A stretch of DNA of 64,000 nucleotides from Streptomyces sp. Je 1-369. GTDB lineage: Bacteria; Actinomycetota; Actinomycetes; Streptomycetales; Streptomycetaceae. The position numbers and the translations under genes were made by a program. Each line of letters opens with the position of its first letter. The first letter of the stretch is position 1. The stretch covers positions 3,191,254-3,255,253 of the forward strand of contig NZ_CP101750.1 in the NCBI RefSeq assembly GCF_026810505.1, in the 5' to 3' direction. Below are positions 15,195-24,000 of this stretch, piece after piece. The notes under the pieces are model-generated. The model did not search any database and had not been told where the DNA came from. It worked only from the letters and a program-made list of their open reading frames with translations.

Positions 15195-16091
15195 GTGCTC
15201 GATCTCGGTCGGCTCCGCGCGCTGCACGCCGTCTCCGTGCACGGTACGGTCGGCGCGGCCGCCACGGCTCTCGGCTACACGCCGTCCGCCGTCTCCCAGC
15301 AGATCGCCAAGCTGGAGCGCGAGACGCGGACGACCCTGCTCGAACGGCGGGGTCGCGGGGTCGCCCTCACCGAGGAGGCGCTCCATCTCGCCGATACGGC
15401 GCGGCAGTTGCTGGCCATCGTCGAGCGTGCCGAGACGGAGCTGGAGGAGCGGCGTGGGGTGCCCGCGGGGCGGCTCACGATCGCGGCGTTCGCTTCGGCG
15501 GCGCGGGGTCTCATGCCGGCGGTCCTCGCGGACCTGGCGCGGCGTCACCCTTCGCTCGACACCCGCATGACGGAGATCGATCCGCACCTGTCCATCGACC
15601 TCGTGGCCAAGGGGGCGGTCGACATGGCCGTCGTCCACGACTGGGACATCGCGCCGCTTCCTGCGCCGCCGGGGGTCGAGCAGGCGGTCATCGGCGACGA
15701 CCTCTGCGACCTCGTCGTACCGCACGACCATCCGCTCGCGGGGCGGGAGTCCGTGCGCCGCGAGGAGCTGAAGGCCGAACGGTGGATCACGCAACCTCCT
15801 GGGCTCGTCTGCCACGAGTGGCTCATCCGGACGCTTCGGGAGGCGGGGTGCGAGCCGGACATCGCCCACCAGGCGGAGGAGAACCCCACGTTGGTGGCGT
15901 TGGTCGCGGCGGGACTCGGGGTCGCGCTCATCCCGCGCCTCGGGCGCGGGCCGGTCCCTTCCGGGGCGGTCACGGTTCCCCTCGCTCCTGTGCCGGTACG
16001 CCGCCTGTACGCGCTGTGGCGGACCGGGGCGTCCCGTCGGCCCGCGATCGCCGAGACGGTCCGCACGCTGCAGTTGCACTGGGCTCCGTAG
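15195..16091 (+). CDS. LysR-family transcriptional regulator
   Basis: 298-residue LysR protein. The N-terminal winged helix is LGRLRALHAVSVHGTVGAAATALGYTPSAVSQQIAKLERETRTTLLERRGRGVALTEEA. The effector domain has GRLTIAAFASAARGLMPAVLADLARRHPSLDTRMTE and NPTLVALVAAGLGVALIPRLG. The GTG at 15195 is chosen because it gives the standard start VLDLGRL; a 14-residue extension to 15153 is open. Divergent placement suggests it regulates the EamA exporter gene, which is broken here. Confidence 0.9.
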   Translation: MLDLGRLRALHAVSVHGTVGAAATALGYTPSAVSQQIAKLERETRTTLLERRGRGVALTEEALHLADTARQLLAIVERAETELEERRGVPAGRLTIAAFASAARGLMPAVLADLARRHPSLDTRMTEIDPHLSIDLVAKGAVDMAVVHDWDIAPLPAPPGVEQAVIGDDLCDLVVPHDHPLAGRESVRREELKAERWITQPPGLVCHEWLIRTLREAGCEPDIAHQAEENPTLVALVAAGLGVALIPRLGRGPVPSGAVTVPLAPVPVRRLYALWRTGASRRPAIAETVRTLQLHWAP

Positions 16092-16296
16092 GGGCGGCCC
16101 CGCCGACCCGTACCGCGAAGGGAACCCCCCGCCGCCCCCGCCCGTCCAACCGGCACGCTGTCGGTGAGTCTCCGCAGGGCGGTGTCGGCATCGCTGCTGG
16201 CTGCGAACGCCGACCACCCTCTCCGCCGCCTGTGGCCGACAGCTCGCCGTCACCGGTGCGCCCCCCTTCCAACAGCGCCGGTGACGGCCCCATCCC

Positions 16297-16348
16297 TTGA
16301 CCGGCAGAAATCTTCGGGATATCCGTTGCTCCTGAAACTAGTCTTCAG
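16297..16348 (+). promoter_or_regulatory. Promoter with overlapping inverted repeat, GH3 hexosaminidase
   Basis: TTGACC (16297-16302) and TATCCG (16320-16325) are 17 bp apart. The predicted transcription start falls on CTGAA-N7-TTCAG (16332-16348), an inverted repeat ending a few bases before the ribosome binding site. The left part ACTAGTCT resembles half of a DasR site (ACTGGTCT), which would fit a GlcNAc-releasing enzyme, but the other half does not match. Confidence 0.45.
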
Positions 16349-16364
16349 CCCGCAGGAGCACCTC

Positions 16365-18224
16365 TTGTCCGCATCCGTCGAGCGCGACCCCGACCGCCCG
16401 CTCCGCGCCCTCCTCCGCACCCTGTCCCTGGAGGACAAGGTCGGCCAGCTCTTCGTGATGCACGTGTACGGGCACACCGCCACCGACCCCGACCAGGCGG
16501 ACGTCGACACCAACCTCCGGGAGCTCGGCGTGCGGGACGCCGCCGAGCTCATCGACCGGTACCGGCTCGGCGGCATCATCTACTTCGGCTGGGCCCACAA
16601 CACCCGCTCCCCGCACCAGGTCGCCGAGCTCTCCGAGGGCATCCAGAAGGCCGCCCCCGCCATCCCCGTCCTGATCTCCGTCGACCAGGAGCACGGCGCC
16701 GTCGCCCGTATCGGCGCGCCCGCGACCCTCCTCCCCGGCGCCATGGCCCTCGGCGCCTCCGGGTCGCACGAGCACGCCCGCGAGGCCGCCCGGATCGCCG
16801 GTGCCGAGCTCCGCGCCCTCGGCATCCGCCAGGACCACGCCCCGGACGCCGACGTGAACGTCGACCCCGCCAACCCCGTCATCGGCGTACGCTCCTTCGG
16901 CGCCGACCCCGACGCCGTCGCCGGATTCGTGGCCGCCCAGATCGAGGGCTACCGGAGCGCGGGCATCGCCACCGCCGCCAAGCACTTCCCCGGCCACGGC
17001 GACACGACCGACGACAGTCACACCGAGCTGCCGCACATCCACCACACCCGCGAGGAGTGGGACCGCCACGACGCGCCCCCCTTCCGCGCCGCGATCGCCG
17101 CAGGCGTCGACTCCGTCATGACCGCCCACATCGTGGTGCCCTCCCTCGACCCCTCGGGCGACCCCGCCACGCTCTCCCGCCCGATCCTCACCGGCATCCT
17201 CCGCGAGGAGCTCGGCTACGACGGTGTCATCGCCACCGATTCCCTGGCCATGCGCGGCGTCCGCACGAAGTACGGCGACGACCGCGTGGCCGTGCTCGCG
17301 CTCAAGGCCGGTGCCGACCAGCTCCTCAACCCGCCCCGCCCGGACATCGCCTGGAACGCCGTGCTCGACGCCGTCCGGAGCGGTGAGCTGACGGAGGAGC
17401 GCATCGACGAGTCCGTCCTCCGCGTGCTCCGCGTGAAGGCGCGGGTCGGCCTCCTGGACCAGGTGCTGAACCAGGATGGGACACCGCCGACGCCGAGCGC
17501 TTCCACCCCCTCCGTCGACGCCACCGTCGGCAGCCCCGCCCACCTCGTCGCCGCCGACCACATCGCCGACGCCACCACGACCCTCCTGGTCAACACCGAC
17601 GCGCTCCTCCCCCTCTCCCCCGCCACCCACCCCCGCATCCTCGTCGTCGGCGCGGACCCCCGTTCGCCGTCCGGCACCACGGGCCCGCCGACCACCGTCC
17701 TCGCGGGCGCCCTCAACAGCCTCGGCTTCCAGGCCGTCGCCCTGCCCACCGGAACCGCGCCCGACGAGGCGACGATCGAGAAGGCGGTGGCGGAGGCCCA
17801 CGGCCGGGACGCCGTCCTCGTGGCCACGTACAACGTCACCACGCACGCGACCACCAAGGACAACACCCAGGCGGCGAACACCACCTTGGAGCAGACCCCG
17901 AGTCCGCACGCCCGCACCCACCAGGCGACGGACCCGAGCGACAGCAACGGCACCGAGCACGGGCAAGTCGGTCTCGTCTCCGCCCTTCGAGCCACCGACC
18001 TCCCCGTCATCACCCTCGCCGTGCGCAACCCCTACGACGTGGCACACCTGCCCCCCGTCGACGCCGCCCTCGCCTCGTACTGCTGGACGGATGTCGCACT
18101 CCGCGCCGCCGCACGGGTGATCGCTGGCCGGACCACCCCGCAGGGTCGGCTTCCCGTGCCGGTGCGGCGGGCGGACGATCCCGCTCAGGTGCTGTATCCG
18201 ATCGGGCACGGCCTGACGTACTAA
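16365..18224 (+). CDS. GH3 beta-N-acetylhexosaminidase (NagZ-like) with C-terminal domain
   Basis: 619-residue glycoside hydrolase family 3 protein. The barrel begins LSLEDKVGQLFVMHVYG and carries VLISVDQEHGAVARIGAP. Near residue 206 is the NagZ signature KHFPGHGDTTDDSHTELP with the catalytic Asp-His pair, and near 289 the nucleophile strand GVIATDSLAMRGV. Residues ~370-619 form the alpha/beta C-terminal domain (HPRILVVGADPRSP, PVITLAVRNPYDVAHLP). It removes terminal GlcNAc from chito-oligosaccharides or muropeptides. No signal peptide is visible from the chosen start. TTG at 16365 is preferred because GCAGGAG lies 8-9 nt before it; a GTG at 16164 is open but crosses the promoter. Confidence 0.87.
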   Translation: MSASVERDPDRPLRALLRTLSLEDKVGQLFVMHVYGHTATDPDQADVDTNLRELGVRDAAELIDRYRLGGIIYFGWAHNTRSPHQVAELSEGIQKAAPAIPVLISVDQEHGAVARIGAPATLLPGAMALGASGSHEHAREAARIAGAELRALGIRQDHAPDADVNVDPANPVIGVRSFGADPDAVAGFVAAQIEGYRSAGIATAAKHFPGHGDTTDDSHTELPHIHHTREEWDRHDAPPFRAAIAAGVDSVMTAHIVVPSLDPSGDPATLSRPILTGILREELGYDGVIATDSLAMRGVRTKYGDDRVAVLALKAGADQLLNPPRPDIAWNAVLDAVRSGELTEERIDESVLRVLRVKARVGLLDQVLNQDGTPPTPSASTPSVDATVGSPAHLVAADHIADATTTLLVNTDALLPLSPATHPRILVVGADPRSPSGTTGPPTTVLAGALNSLGFQAVALPTGTAPDEATIEKAVAEAHGRDAVLVATYNVTTHATTKDNTQAANTTLEQTPSPHARTHQATDPSDSNGTEHGQVGLVSALRATDLPVITLAVRNPYDVAHLPPVDAALASYCWTDVALRAAARVIAGRTTPQGRLPVPVRRADDPAQVLYPIGHGLTY

Positions 18225-18240
18225 GAGCCCCAAAGCCCCC

Positions 18241-18255
18241 GCACGCCTGGCGTGC
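18241..18255 (+). terminator. Hairpin after GH3 gene
   Basis: GCACGC-CTG-GCGTGC, a perfect 6-bp stem with 3-nt loop 17 bp after the stop codon. It probably terminates the GH3 transcript before the lipoprotein gene. Confidence 0.45.
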
Positions 18256-18295
18256 GCCCGCAGCGCCGGGTCACGCTGGGTGCACGTATCGGGGG

Positions 18296-18940
18296 ATGGT
18301 CATGATTGCCTGCGACTCGGGGTGGCCTCGTACGGCCGGGCGGGCCGTCTGTGCCCTCCTGCTCGCCGTCACCGCGACCGTGACAGTGACCGGTTGTCAG
18401 AAACCGTCCGGAGCAGAGGGTTCCGCCACACCCTCCGCCGCACAGCCCTCCGGCTTCGGCGCCGCCTTCCTCGCCGTCGACGAGTGCAGTTCGCGGGGGC
18501 GCGAGTCCTTCACGGAGGTGCCGTGCGGCAGCGAGCGGGCCGCCGCGCGGGTCATCGCGCGCTACGACGGCAAGGTCAAGCAAGGTCCCGCCTGCCCCGC
18601 CCGTACCGACTTCGTGCTGCACGTCAGCGAGAGCAGGCCCGCCGTCGACGAGGACGGCGACGGCGAGGTGCCGCAGGGGTACGCCTGCATGCGGAACCTG
18701 GAAGCACCGCATCCCGGCGACCCCGGGCGGGGCGGCGGTCCACGGACGGTCGTCGGCGACTGCGTGTACGGCGCGGGGCGCGGCGAGGTGCGGGAGACCG
18801 CCTGCGACGGCTCCGGCGAACGGGCCCCGGAGTACCTGGTGTCGTCGGCGGTGCGGGAGCGGGCCGCGTGTCCCGCCGCCACGCGGCTGTACGTGACGCT
18901 GGACGGTGCGCGTCCTGTGGGGTGCGCGGTGCGGATGTGA
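18296..18940 (+). CDS. Secreted lipoprotein of unknown function
   Basis: 214-residue lipoprotein with an N-terminal membrane segment (AVCALLLAVTATVTVTGC) and lipobox TVTGC, so Cys34 should be lipidated and anchored outside the membrane. The mature part is rich in Cys (six to eight, in pairs such as DECSSRG...VPCGSE and CVYG...TACDG), suggesting disulfides. Two similar halves may exist (VPCGSERAAARVIARY; ETACDGSGERAPEYLVSS), as in DUF-type duplicated lipoproteins. ATG at 18296 or the ATG two codons on are both possible. No function can be assigned. Confidence 0.8.
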   Translation: MVMIACDSGWPRTAGRAVCALLLAVTATVTVTGCQKPSGAEGSATPSAAQPSGFGAAFLAVDECSSRGRESFTEVPCGSERAAARVIARYDGKVKQGPACPARTDFVLHVSESRPAVDEDGDGEVPQGYACMRNLEAPHPGDPGRGGGPRTVVGDCVYGAGRGEVRETACDGSGERAPEYLVSSAVRERAACPAATRLYVTLDGARPVGCAVRM

Positions 18941-18944
18941 CGGA

Positions 18945-18985
18945 CGCGGGCGCTGAAGAACCGGACCGGTCCTCCAGCGCCCGTC
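18945..18985. terminator. Bidirectional hairpin terminator
   Basis: CGGGCGCTG (18947-18955) pairs with CAGCGCCCG (18975-18983), and the loop holds a small ACCGG/CCGGT stem. It sits between the convergent lipoprotein and S28 peptidase genes. Confidence 0.75.
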
Positions 18986-19012
18986 ATGTACCGCGTGTAC
19001 CGAGTCAGCGCC

Positions 19013-20449
19013 TCACGGCCGCAACGTCTGCTCCTTGCGCACGTCGCGCCGGTCCAGCTTCTTGTCGTACGCGGCCAGCGGCTTGCCCGAGGACGAGGAC
19101 ACCCCGGCCCACGCCTGGATCCGCTGCGTCGCCTTCGCCTTGTCGGCGGCGACGAGCTGCGCCACGTTCGCGCCGTGGTTGGCACCGGGCGCCGTGAAGA
19201 CGTGCGAGTCGTGCTTGGCGCCCCGGGCGGGGCGGAACGGCTCGGCGCCCCACGGGTCGTACTCGCCGTACACGTACATCATCCGGTGCGCGTTGTGCCG
19301 CACCCAGCGGTCGACGTCCCGCATCGCGTGCGGCTTGAACTTCATCGGGATGTCGCGCGGCACGAAGTTGCGCGGCGGCTGGTAGCCGTAGCGGCTGAGG
19401 TCGCCGAGCCAGGGCTGGCCGATGGTGGGCGCGCCGAGTTCCGTGCCCGCCTGGTAGTAGTACGGCGTGTAGGGCTCCAGGCCCTGGTCGGTGTACGAGG
19501 ACCAGCCGCCCACCGAGTCGACGTAGTCGAAGATCTCCTGGTCGGTCGCGGTGGCCGCGGTCGGGATCTTGCCGCAGGCGGTGGCCGCCGGCTGGTACTG
19601 CCAGAAGCCCCACACCAAGTCCATGACGACCGCTTCGAAGGCCTTGTCGAGCGTGCCGACGGTCTTGAAGGTGTAGCCCTCGGCCTCGGCGTGGGCGGCG
19701 AGCTTCGCGGACAGCGGCTCCCTGCGCACCAGCGCCTCGCGCTGCACGTCCTGGATCCGGGTGCGGCACTCGCGCGGTCCGACGCCGGCGAGGAACCTGT
19801 CGTACGCCGAGTCCTCCTTGTCGACCACGTCGTTGGGGGCGACGTACGCGACGACGCCGTCCATGTCACGCGGGTAGAAGCGCTCGTAGTACGTGGCGGT
19901 CATGCCGCCCTTCGAACCACCCGTGGCCAGCCACTTCTTGCCGTAGATCGGCTTCAGCGCCTGGTGGATGCGGTGCTGGTCGCTCGCGGCCTGCCAGATG
20001 TCGAGCTTGGACCAGTCGGCCGGCTGGGGGCGCGACGGCGTGAAGTAGCGGTACTCCATGGAGACCTGATTGCCGTCGACGATCTGCGTCGGCTCGCGGC
20101 GGCTGGGGCTCGTGGAGACGCTGTAGCCGCTGGTGTAGAAGACCGTCGGGCGGTTGGTGTCCTTGTGCAGCACGGTCAGGCGCTGCTTGAAGGTGCCCTT
20201 GGACGGGTGCCGGTGGTCCACCGGCTGGGTGTAGTCGAGTACGAAGAAACGGTAGCCGGGGTACGGCTTCTCCTCGATCAGGCTCATGCCGGGTACGGCG
20301 AGCAGCCTGTCCTTGATGTCGGTGCTGTCAGCACGACTATTGGTTCTCGTGTGGTCCGCGGCCGTCGCCGTCCCGGTCGTCGCTCCGGCCACGCCCACGG
20401 TGCCTATCAGCACCACGAGCGACAGCACCCATCTGAGCGCCTTACGCAT
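19013..20449 (-). CDS. Secreted S28-type tripeptidyl aminopeptidase (PS-10 family serine peptidase)
   Basis: 478-residue secreted peptidase. Signal peptide MRKALRWVLSLVVLIGTVGVAGATTGTATA. The catalytic domain shows FVLDYTQPVDHRHPSKGTFKQRL, the nucleophile motif WLATGGSKGGMTATYYERFYP (Ser in GGSKGG), the acid VYGEYDPWGAEPF and the catalytic His in APGANHGANVAQL. These are the prolyl tri/tetrapeptidyl aminopeptidases that Streptomyces secretes to release peptides from protein N-termini. Length and motif order are normal for the family. It is a single gene on the minus strand with its own terminator. Confidence 0.9.
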   Translation of the reverse strand: MRKALRWVLSLVVLIGTVGVAGATTGTATAADHTRTNSRADSTDIKDRLLAVPGMSLIEEKPYPGYRFFVLDYTQPVDHRHPSKGTFKQRLTVLHKDTNRPTVFYTSGYSVSTSPSRREPTQIVDGNQVSMEYRYFTPSRPQPADWSKLDIWQAASDQHRIHQALKPIYGKKWLATGGSKGGMTATYYERFYPRDMDGVVAYVAPNDVVDKEDSAYDRFLAGVGPRECRTRIQDVQREALVRREPLSAKLAAHAEAEGYTFKTVGTLDKAFEAVVMDLVWGFWQYQPAATACGKIPTAATATDQEIFDYVDSVGGWSSYTDQGLEPYTPYYYQAGTELGAPTIGQPWLGDLSRYGYQPPRNFVPRDIPMKFKPHAMRDVDRWVRHNAHRMMYVYGEYDPWGAEPFRPARGAKHDSHVFTAPGANHGANVAQLVAADKAKATQRIQAWAGVSSSSGKPLAAYDKKLDRRDVRKEQTLRP

Positions 20450-20551
20450 GCACCCTCCCCTGTCGACACAGCAATGCCCCGGAACCTAACGGAGCAACTG
20501 GGTCCGCACCAGGGGGAGTTATCGGGACATCGTGCGGTCACAGACCGGACG

Positions 20552-20965
20552 TCAGCAGAGAATCCAGCCCGAACTGACCCCGCGGCCGCTGATGTTCCCC
20601 TTCACCCACACGCAGCGGTGGCCCGCGTGGACCGTCACCGGGCCCGCGTGGTGGCTGTAGTGGCCCTTGTCGCGGGCGGGGCGGCCGCCGCGTGCCTTGA
20701 CGCTGACGGACATCGACTTGCGGGCGCCGGTGCGCTTGGCGACGACCACGGCGCAGACGTAGCCGCGGGACTTGAAGACGTCGACGCGACCGGTGCTGAA
20801 GGGCAGGGTGCGCACCTTGCGGCCTGCGCAGAAGCCGTCGACGGCCTGCGCCGAGTACGTGCCGGGGCCCGCGAGGGCGAGGAGTACGGCGGCTGCGAGC
20901 ACGGCCGTGCCGAGCATCAGCCGCCGTCGTATCCGACCAGTGCCGCGCCCGCGCCCACTGCTCAC
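20552..20965 (-). CDS. Small secreted cysteine-containing protein
   Basis: 137-residue protein. A basic N-terminus (GRGRGTGRIRRRL) precedes the signal helix MLGTAVLAAAVLLALAGPGTYSAQA. The mature ~95 residues hold four Cys (GFCAGRKV, YVCAVVVAK, HRCVWVKG, WILC-stop). The motif NISGRGVSSGWILC ends at the stop, so two disulfides are likely. No family is recognised with certainty; it resembles small secreted Streptomyces proteins of unknown role. The GTG at 20965 is set by GGGAGGGG 6-8 nt upstream in the message. Confidence 0.78.
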   Translation of the reverse strand: MSSGRGRGTGRIRRRLMLGTAVLAAAVLLALAGPGTYSAQAVDGFCAGRKVRTLPFSTGRVDVFKSRGYVCAVVVAKRTGARKSMSVSVKARGGRPARDKGHYSHHAGPVTVHAGHRCVWVKGNISGRGVSSGWILC

Positions 20966-21088
20966 GATTGCCCCTCCCGCCACTCCTGCCTCAACGTTCT
21001 GAGGTACGGACGCAGTGCGCGGCCCGTGCGGTTGCGGGATCCCCGCCCCTTTTTCCGGCACCCTTCTCCCGGCACCCGTTCAGGCCGT

Positions 21089-24000
21089 TCAGGCCGCCTC
21101 CACCGGCTCCCCCACGAACGTCCGCCACAGGCGCGCGTACCGCCCGTCCAGCGCGAGGAGCTCGTCGTGCGTGCCGTCCTCGGCGACCCGGCCGTGGTCC
21201 ATCACGACGACGCGGTCGGCGCGGGCGGCCGTGGTGAGGCGGTGGGCGACGACCAGCGTGGTCCGCTTGCCCGCGATGCGGTCGGTGGCCTGGTTGACCT
21301 GCGCCTCCGTGGCGAGGTCGAGGGCGGCCGTCGCCTCGTCGAGGAGCAGGATGTCGGGGTCGACCAGTTCGGCGCGGGCCAGGGCGATCAGCTGGCGCTG
21401 TCCCGCGGAGAGGTTCCGGCCGCGCTCGCTGACCTCGTGGAGGTAGCCGCCGTCCAGGGTGGCGATCATGTCGTGGGCGCCGACCGCGCGGGCTGCGGCC
21501 TCGACCTGGGCGTCGGTGGCGTCGGGGCGGCCGTAGGCGATGGCGTCGCGGACGGTGCCCGCGAAGAGGTACGCCTCCTGCGGGACGACACCGAGGCGGT
21601 GGCGGTACGAGGTGAGGTCGAGGGAGCGCAGGTCCGTGCCGTCGACCGTGACGCGGCCGCCCGTGGGGTCGTAGAAGCGGGCGACGAGCTTCACGAGTGT
21701 CGACTTGCCCGCGCCGGTCTCACCGACGAACGCGACGGTCTGTCCGGCGGGTATCCGCAGGCGTACGTCGCTGAGCGCCTCCTCGGGGGCGCCCTCGCCC
21801 GTGGCCGCGTACGCGAAGTCCACGTCCTCGAAGGCGATCTCGCCGCGCAGGGAGAGCACCTCCATGGGCTCGTCGGCGTCCTTCGTCGACGTCGGCTCCT
21901 GGAGCAGTTCCTGGATGCGGCCGAGCGAGACGGACGCCTGCTGGTAGCCGTCGAAGACCTGGGAGAGCTGCTGCACGGGGGCGAAGAACAGGTCGATGTA
22001 GAGGAGGTACGCGACGAGCGCGCCGGTCGTCAGGGTGCCCGCCTCGACCCGGCCCGCGCCGACGATCAGTACGGCGACGACGGCGACGGACGACAGGAGC
22101 TGCACGAACGGGAAGTACACGGAGATCAGCCACTGGCCGCGGATGCGGGCCTGCCGGTAGCTGTCGCTGTTCTCGGCGAACCGCTCGGCGCCCGCGCGCT
22201 CGCGCCGGAAGGCCTGCACGATGCGCAGCCCGGCGACGGACTCCTGGAGGTCGGCGTTGACGACGGACACGCGCTCGCGCGCCAGCTCGTACGCCTTCAC
22301 GCTCGACTTGCGGAAGAAGTACGTGCCGACGATCAGCAGCGGCAGGGTCGCGAAGACGACGAGGGCGAGCTCCACGTCGATGACGAGCAGGGCGACCATG
22401 ATGCCGAAGAAGGTGACGACGGAGACGAACGCGGTGACGAGCCCGGTCTGCAGGAACGTGGAGAGCGCGTCGACGTCGGTCGTCATCCGGGTCATGATGC
22501 GGCCGGTGAGCTCCCGCTCGTAGTAGTCGAGCCCGAGCCGCTGGAGCTGCGAGAAGATCTTGAGCCGGAGCGAGTACAGGACCCGCTCGCCGGTGCGCCC
22601 CGTCATGCGTGTCTCGCCGGTCTGCGCCGCCCACTGCACGACGACGGCGGCGAGCGCGAGCCCGGACGCGGTCCAGACGGCGCCGAGCGCGAGGTCGCTG
22701 ACGCCCTCGTCGATGCCGTGCCGGATCAGGACGGGCAGCAGCAGCCCCATGCCCGCGTCGACGGCGACGAGGAGCAGGCTGAACAGCAGCGGCACGCCGA
22801 ATCCGGCGAGCAGCCTGCGCAGCCCGTACGACTCCTCGGGCGTGACGGCCCGCGCCTCGTCGATGCCGGGGGTGTCGGTGGCCGGGGGCAGCGCGTCGAC
22901 CTGGGCGAGGAGCTCGGGCGTGGACGGCATCCCGGCGAGGGCCGGATCCTTGACGCTGCCGGCGTCGCGGTCGCCGGTCCACAGGGCGGGCGTGATGCCG
23001 CGCTCCGCGTCGAACTCGGCGTCGAGCTCCTCGCGTACGGAGGTGTCCTCGGGCAGGTCGGCGGGGAGGGCGTGGCCCGGGGATACGCCGCCGAGCTCGT
23101 CGGGGTCGGTGAGCAGCCGCCGGTAGAGGGCGGAGCGCTCCTCCAGCTCCTCGTGCGTGCCGAGGTCGGCGAGGCGCCCTCCGTCGAGGACGGCGATGCG
23201 GTCGGCGAGGCCGAGGGTGGAGCGGCGGTGGGCGATGAGGAGGGTGGTCCGGCCCGCCATCACGCCTCGCAGCGCCTCGTGGATCTCGTGCTCCACGCGC
23301 GCGTCGACCGCCGATGTGGCGTCGTCGAGGACGAGGAGGCGGGGGTCGGTGAGGATGGCGCGGGCGAGCGCGATGCGCTGGCGCTGACCGCCGGAGAGGG
23401 TGAGGCCCTGCTCGCCGACCTTGGTGTCGTACCCCTCGGGCAGCTCGGATATGAAGCCGTGGGCCTGGGCGGCGCGCGCGGCGGTCTCGATCTCTTCGCG
23501 GGTGGCGTCCGGGTGGCCGTAGGCGATGTTGGCGCCGACGGTGTCGGAGAAGAGGAAGGAGTCCTCGGGGACGAGCCCGATGGCGGAGCGCAGGGAGTCG
23601 AGGGTCAGCTCGCGCACGTCGTGGCCGCCGATGAGGACGGCGCCGTGCGTCACGTCGTAGAAGCGCGGCAGGAGCAGCGAGACGGTCGACTTGCCGCTGC
23701 CGGAGGAGCCGACGACGGCGAGGGTCTCGCCGGGGCGGATCTCGAAGGAGAGGCCGTCGAGGACCGGGCGGTCGTCCTCGTAGGCGAAGCTCACGTCGTC
23801 GAACTCGACCGTCGCCGGGGCGTCGGCGGGCAGCTCCTTGCGGCCGTCCGCCATGCTCGGCTCGGTGTCGATCAGTTCGAGGACGCGCTCCACTCCGGCG
23901 CGCGCCTGCTGGCCGACGGTCAGGACCATGGCGAGCATGCGCACGGGTCCGACGAGCTGGGCGAGGTAGGTCGAGAAGGCGACGAAGGTGCCGAGGGTGA

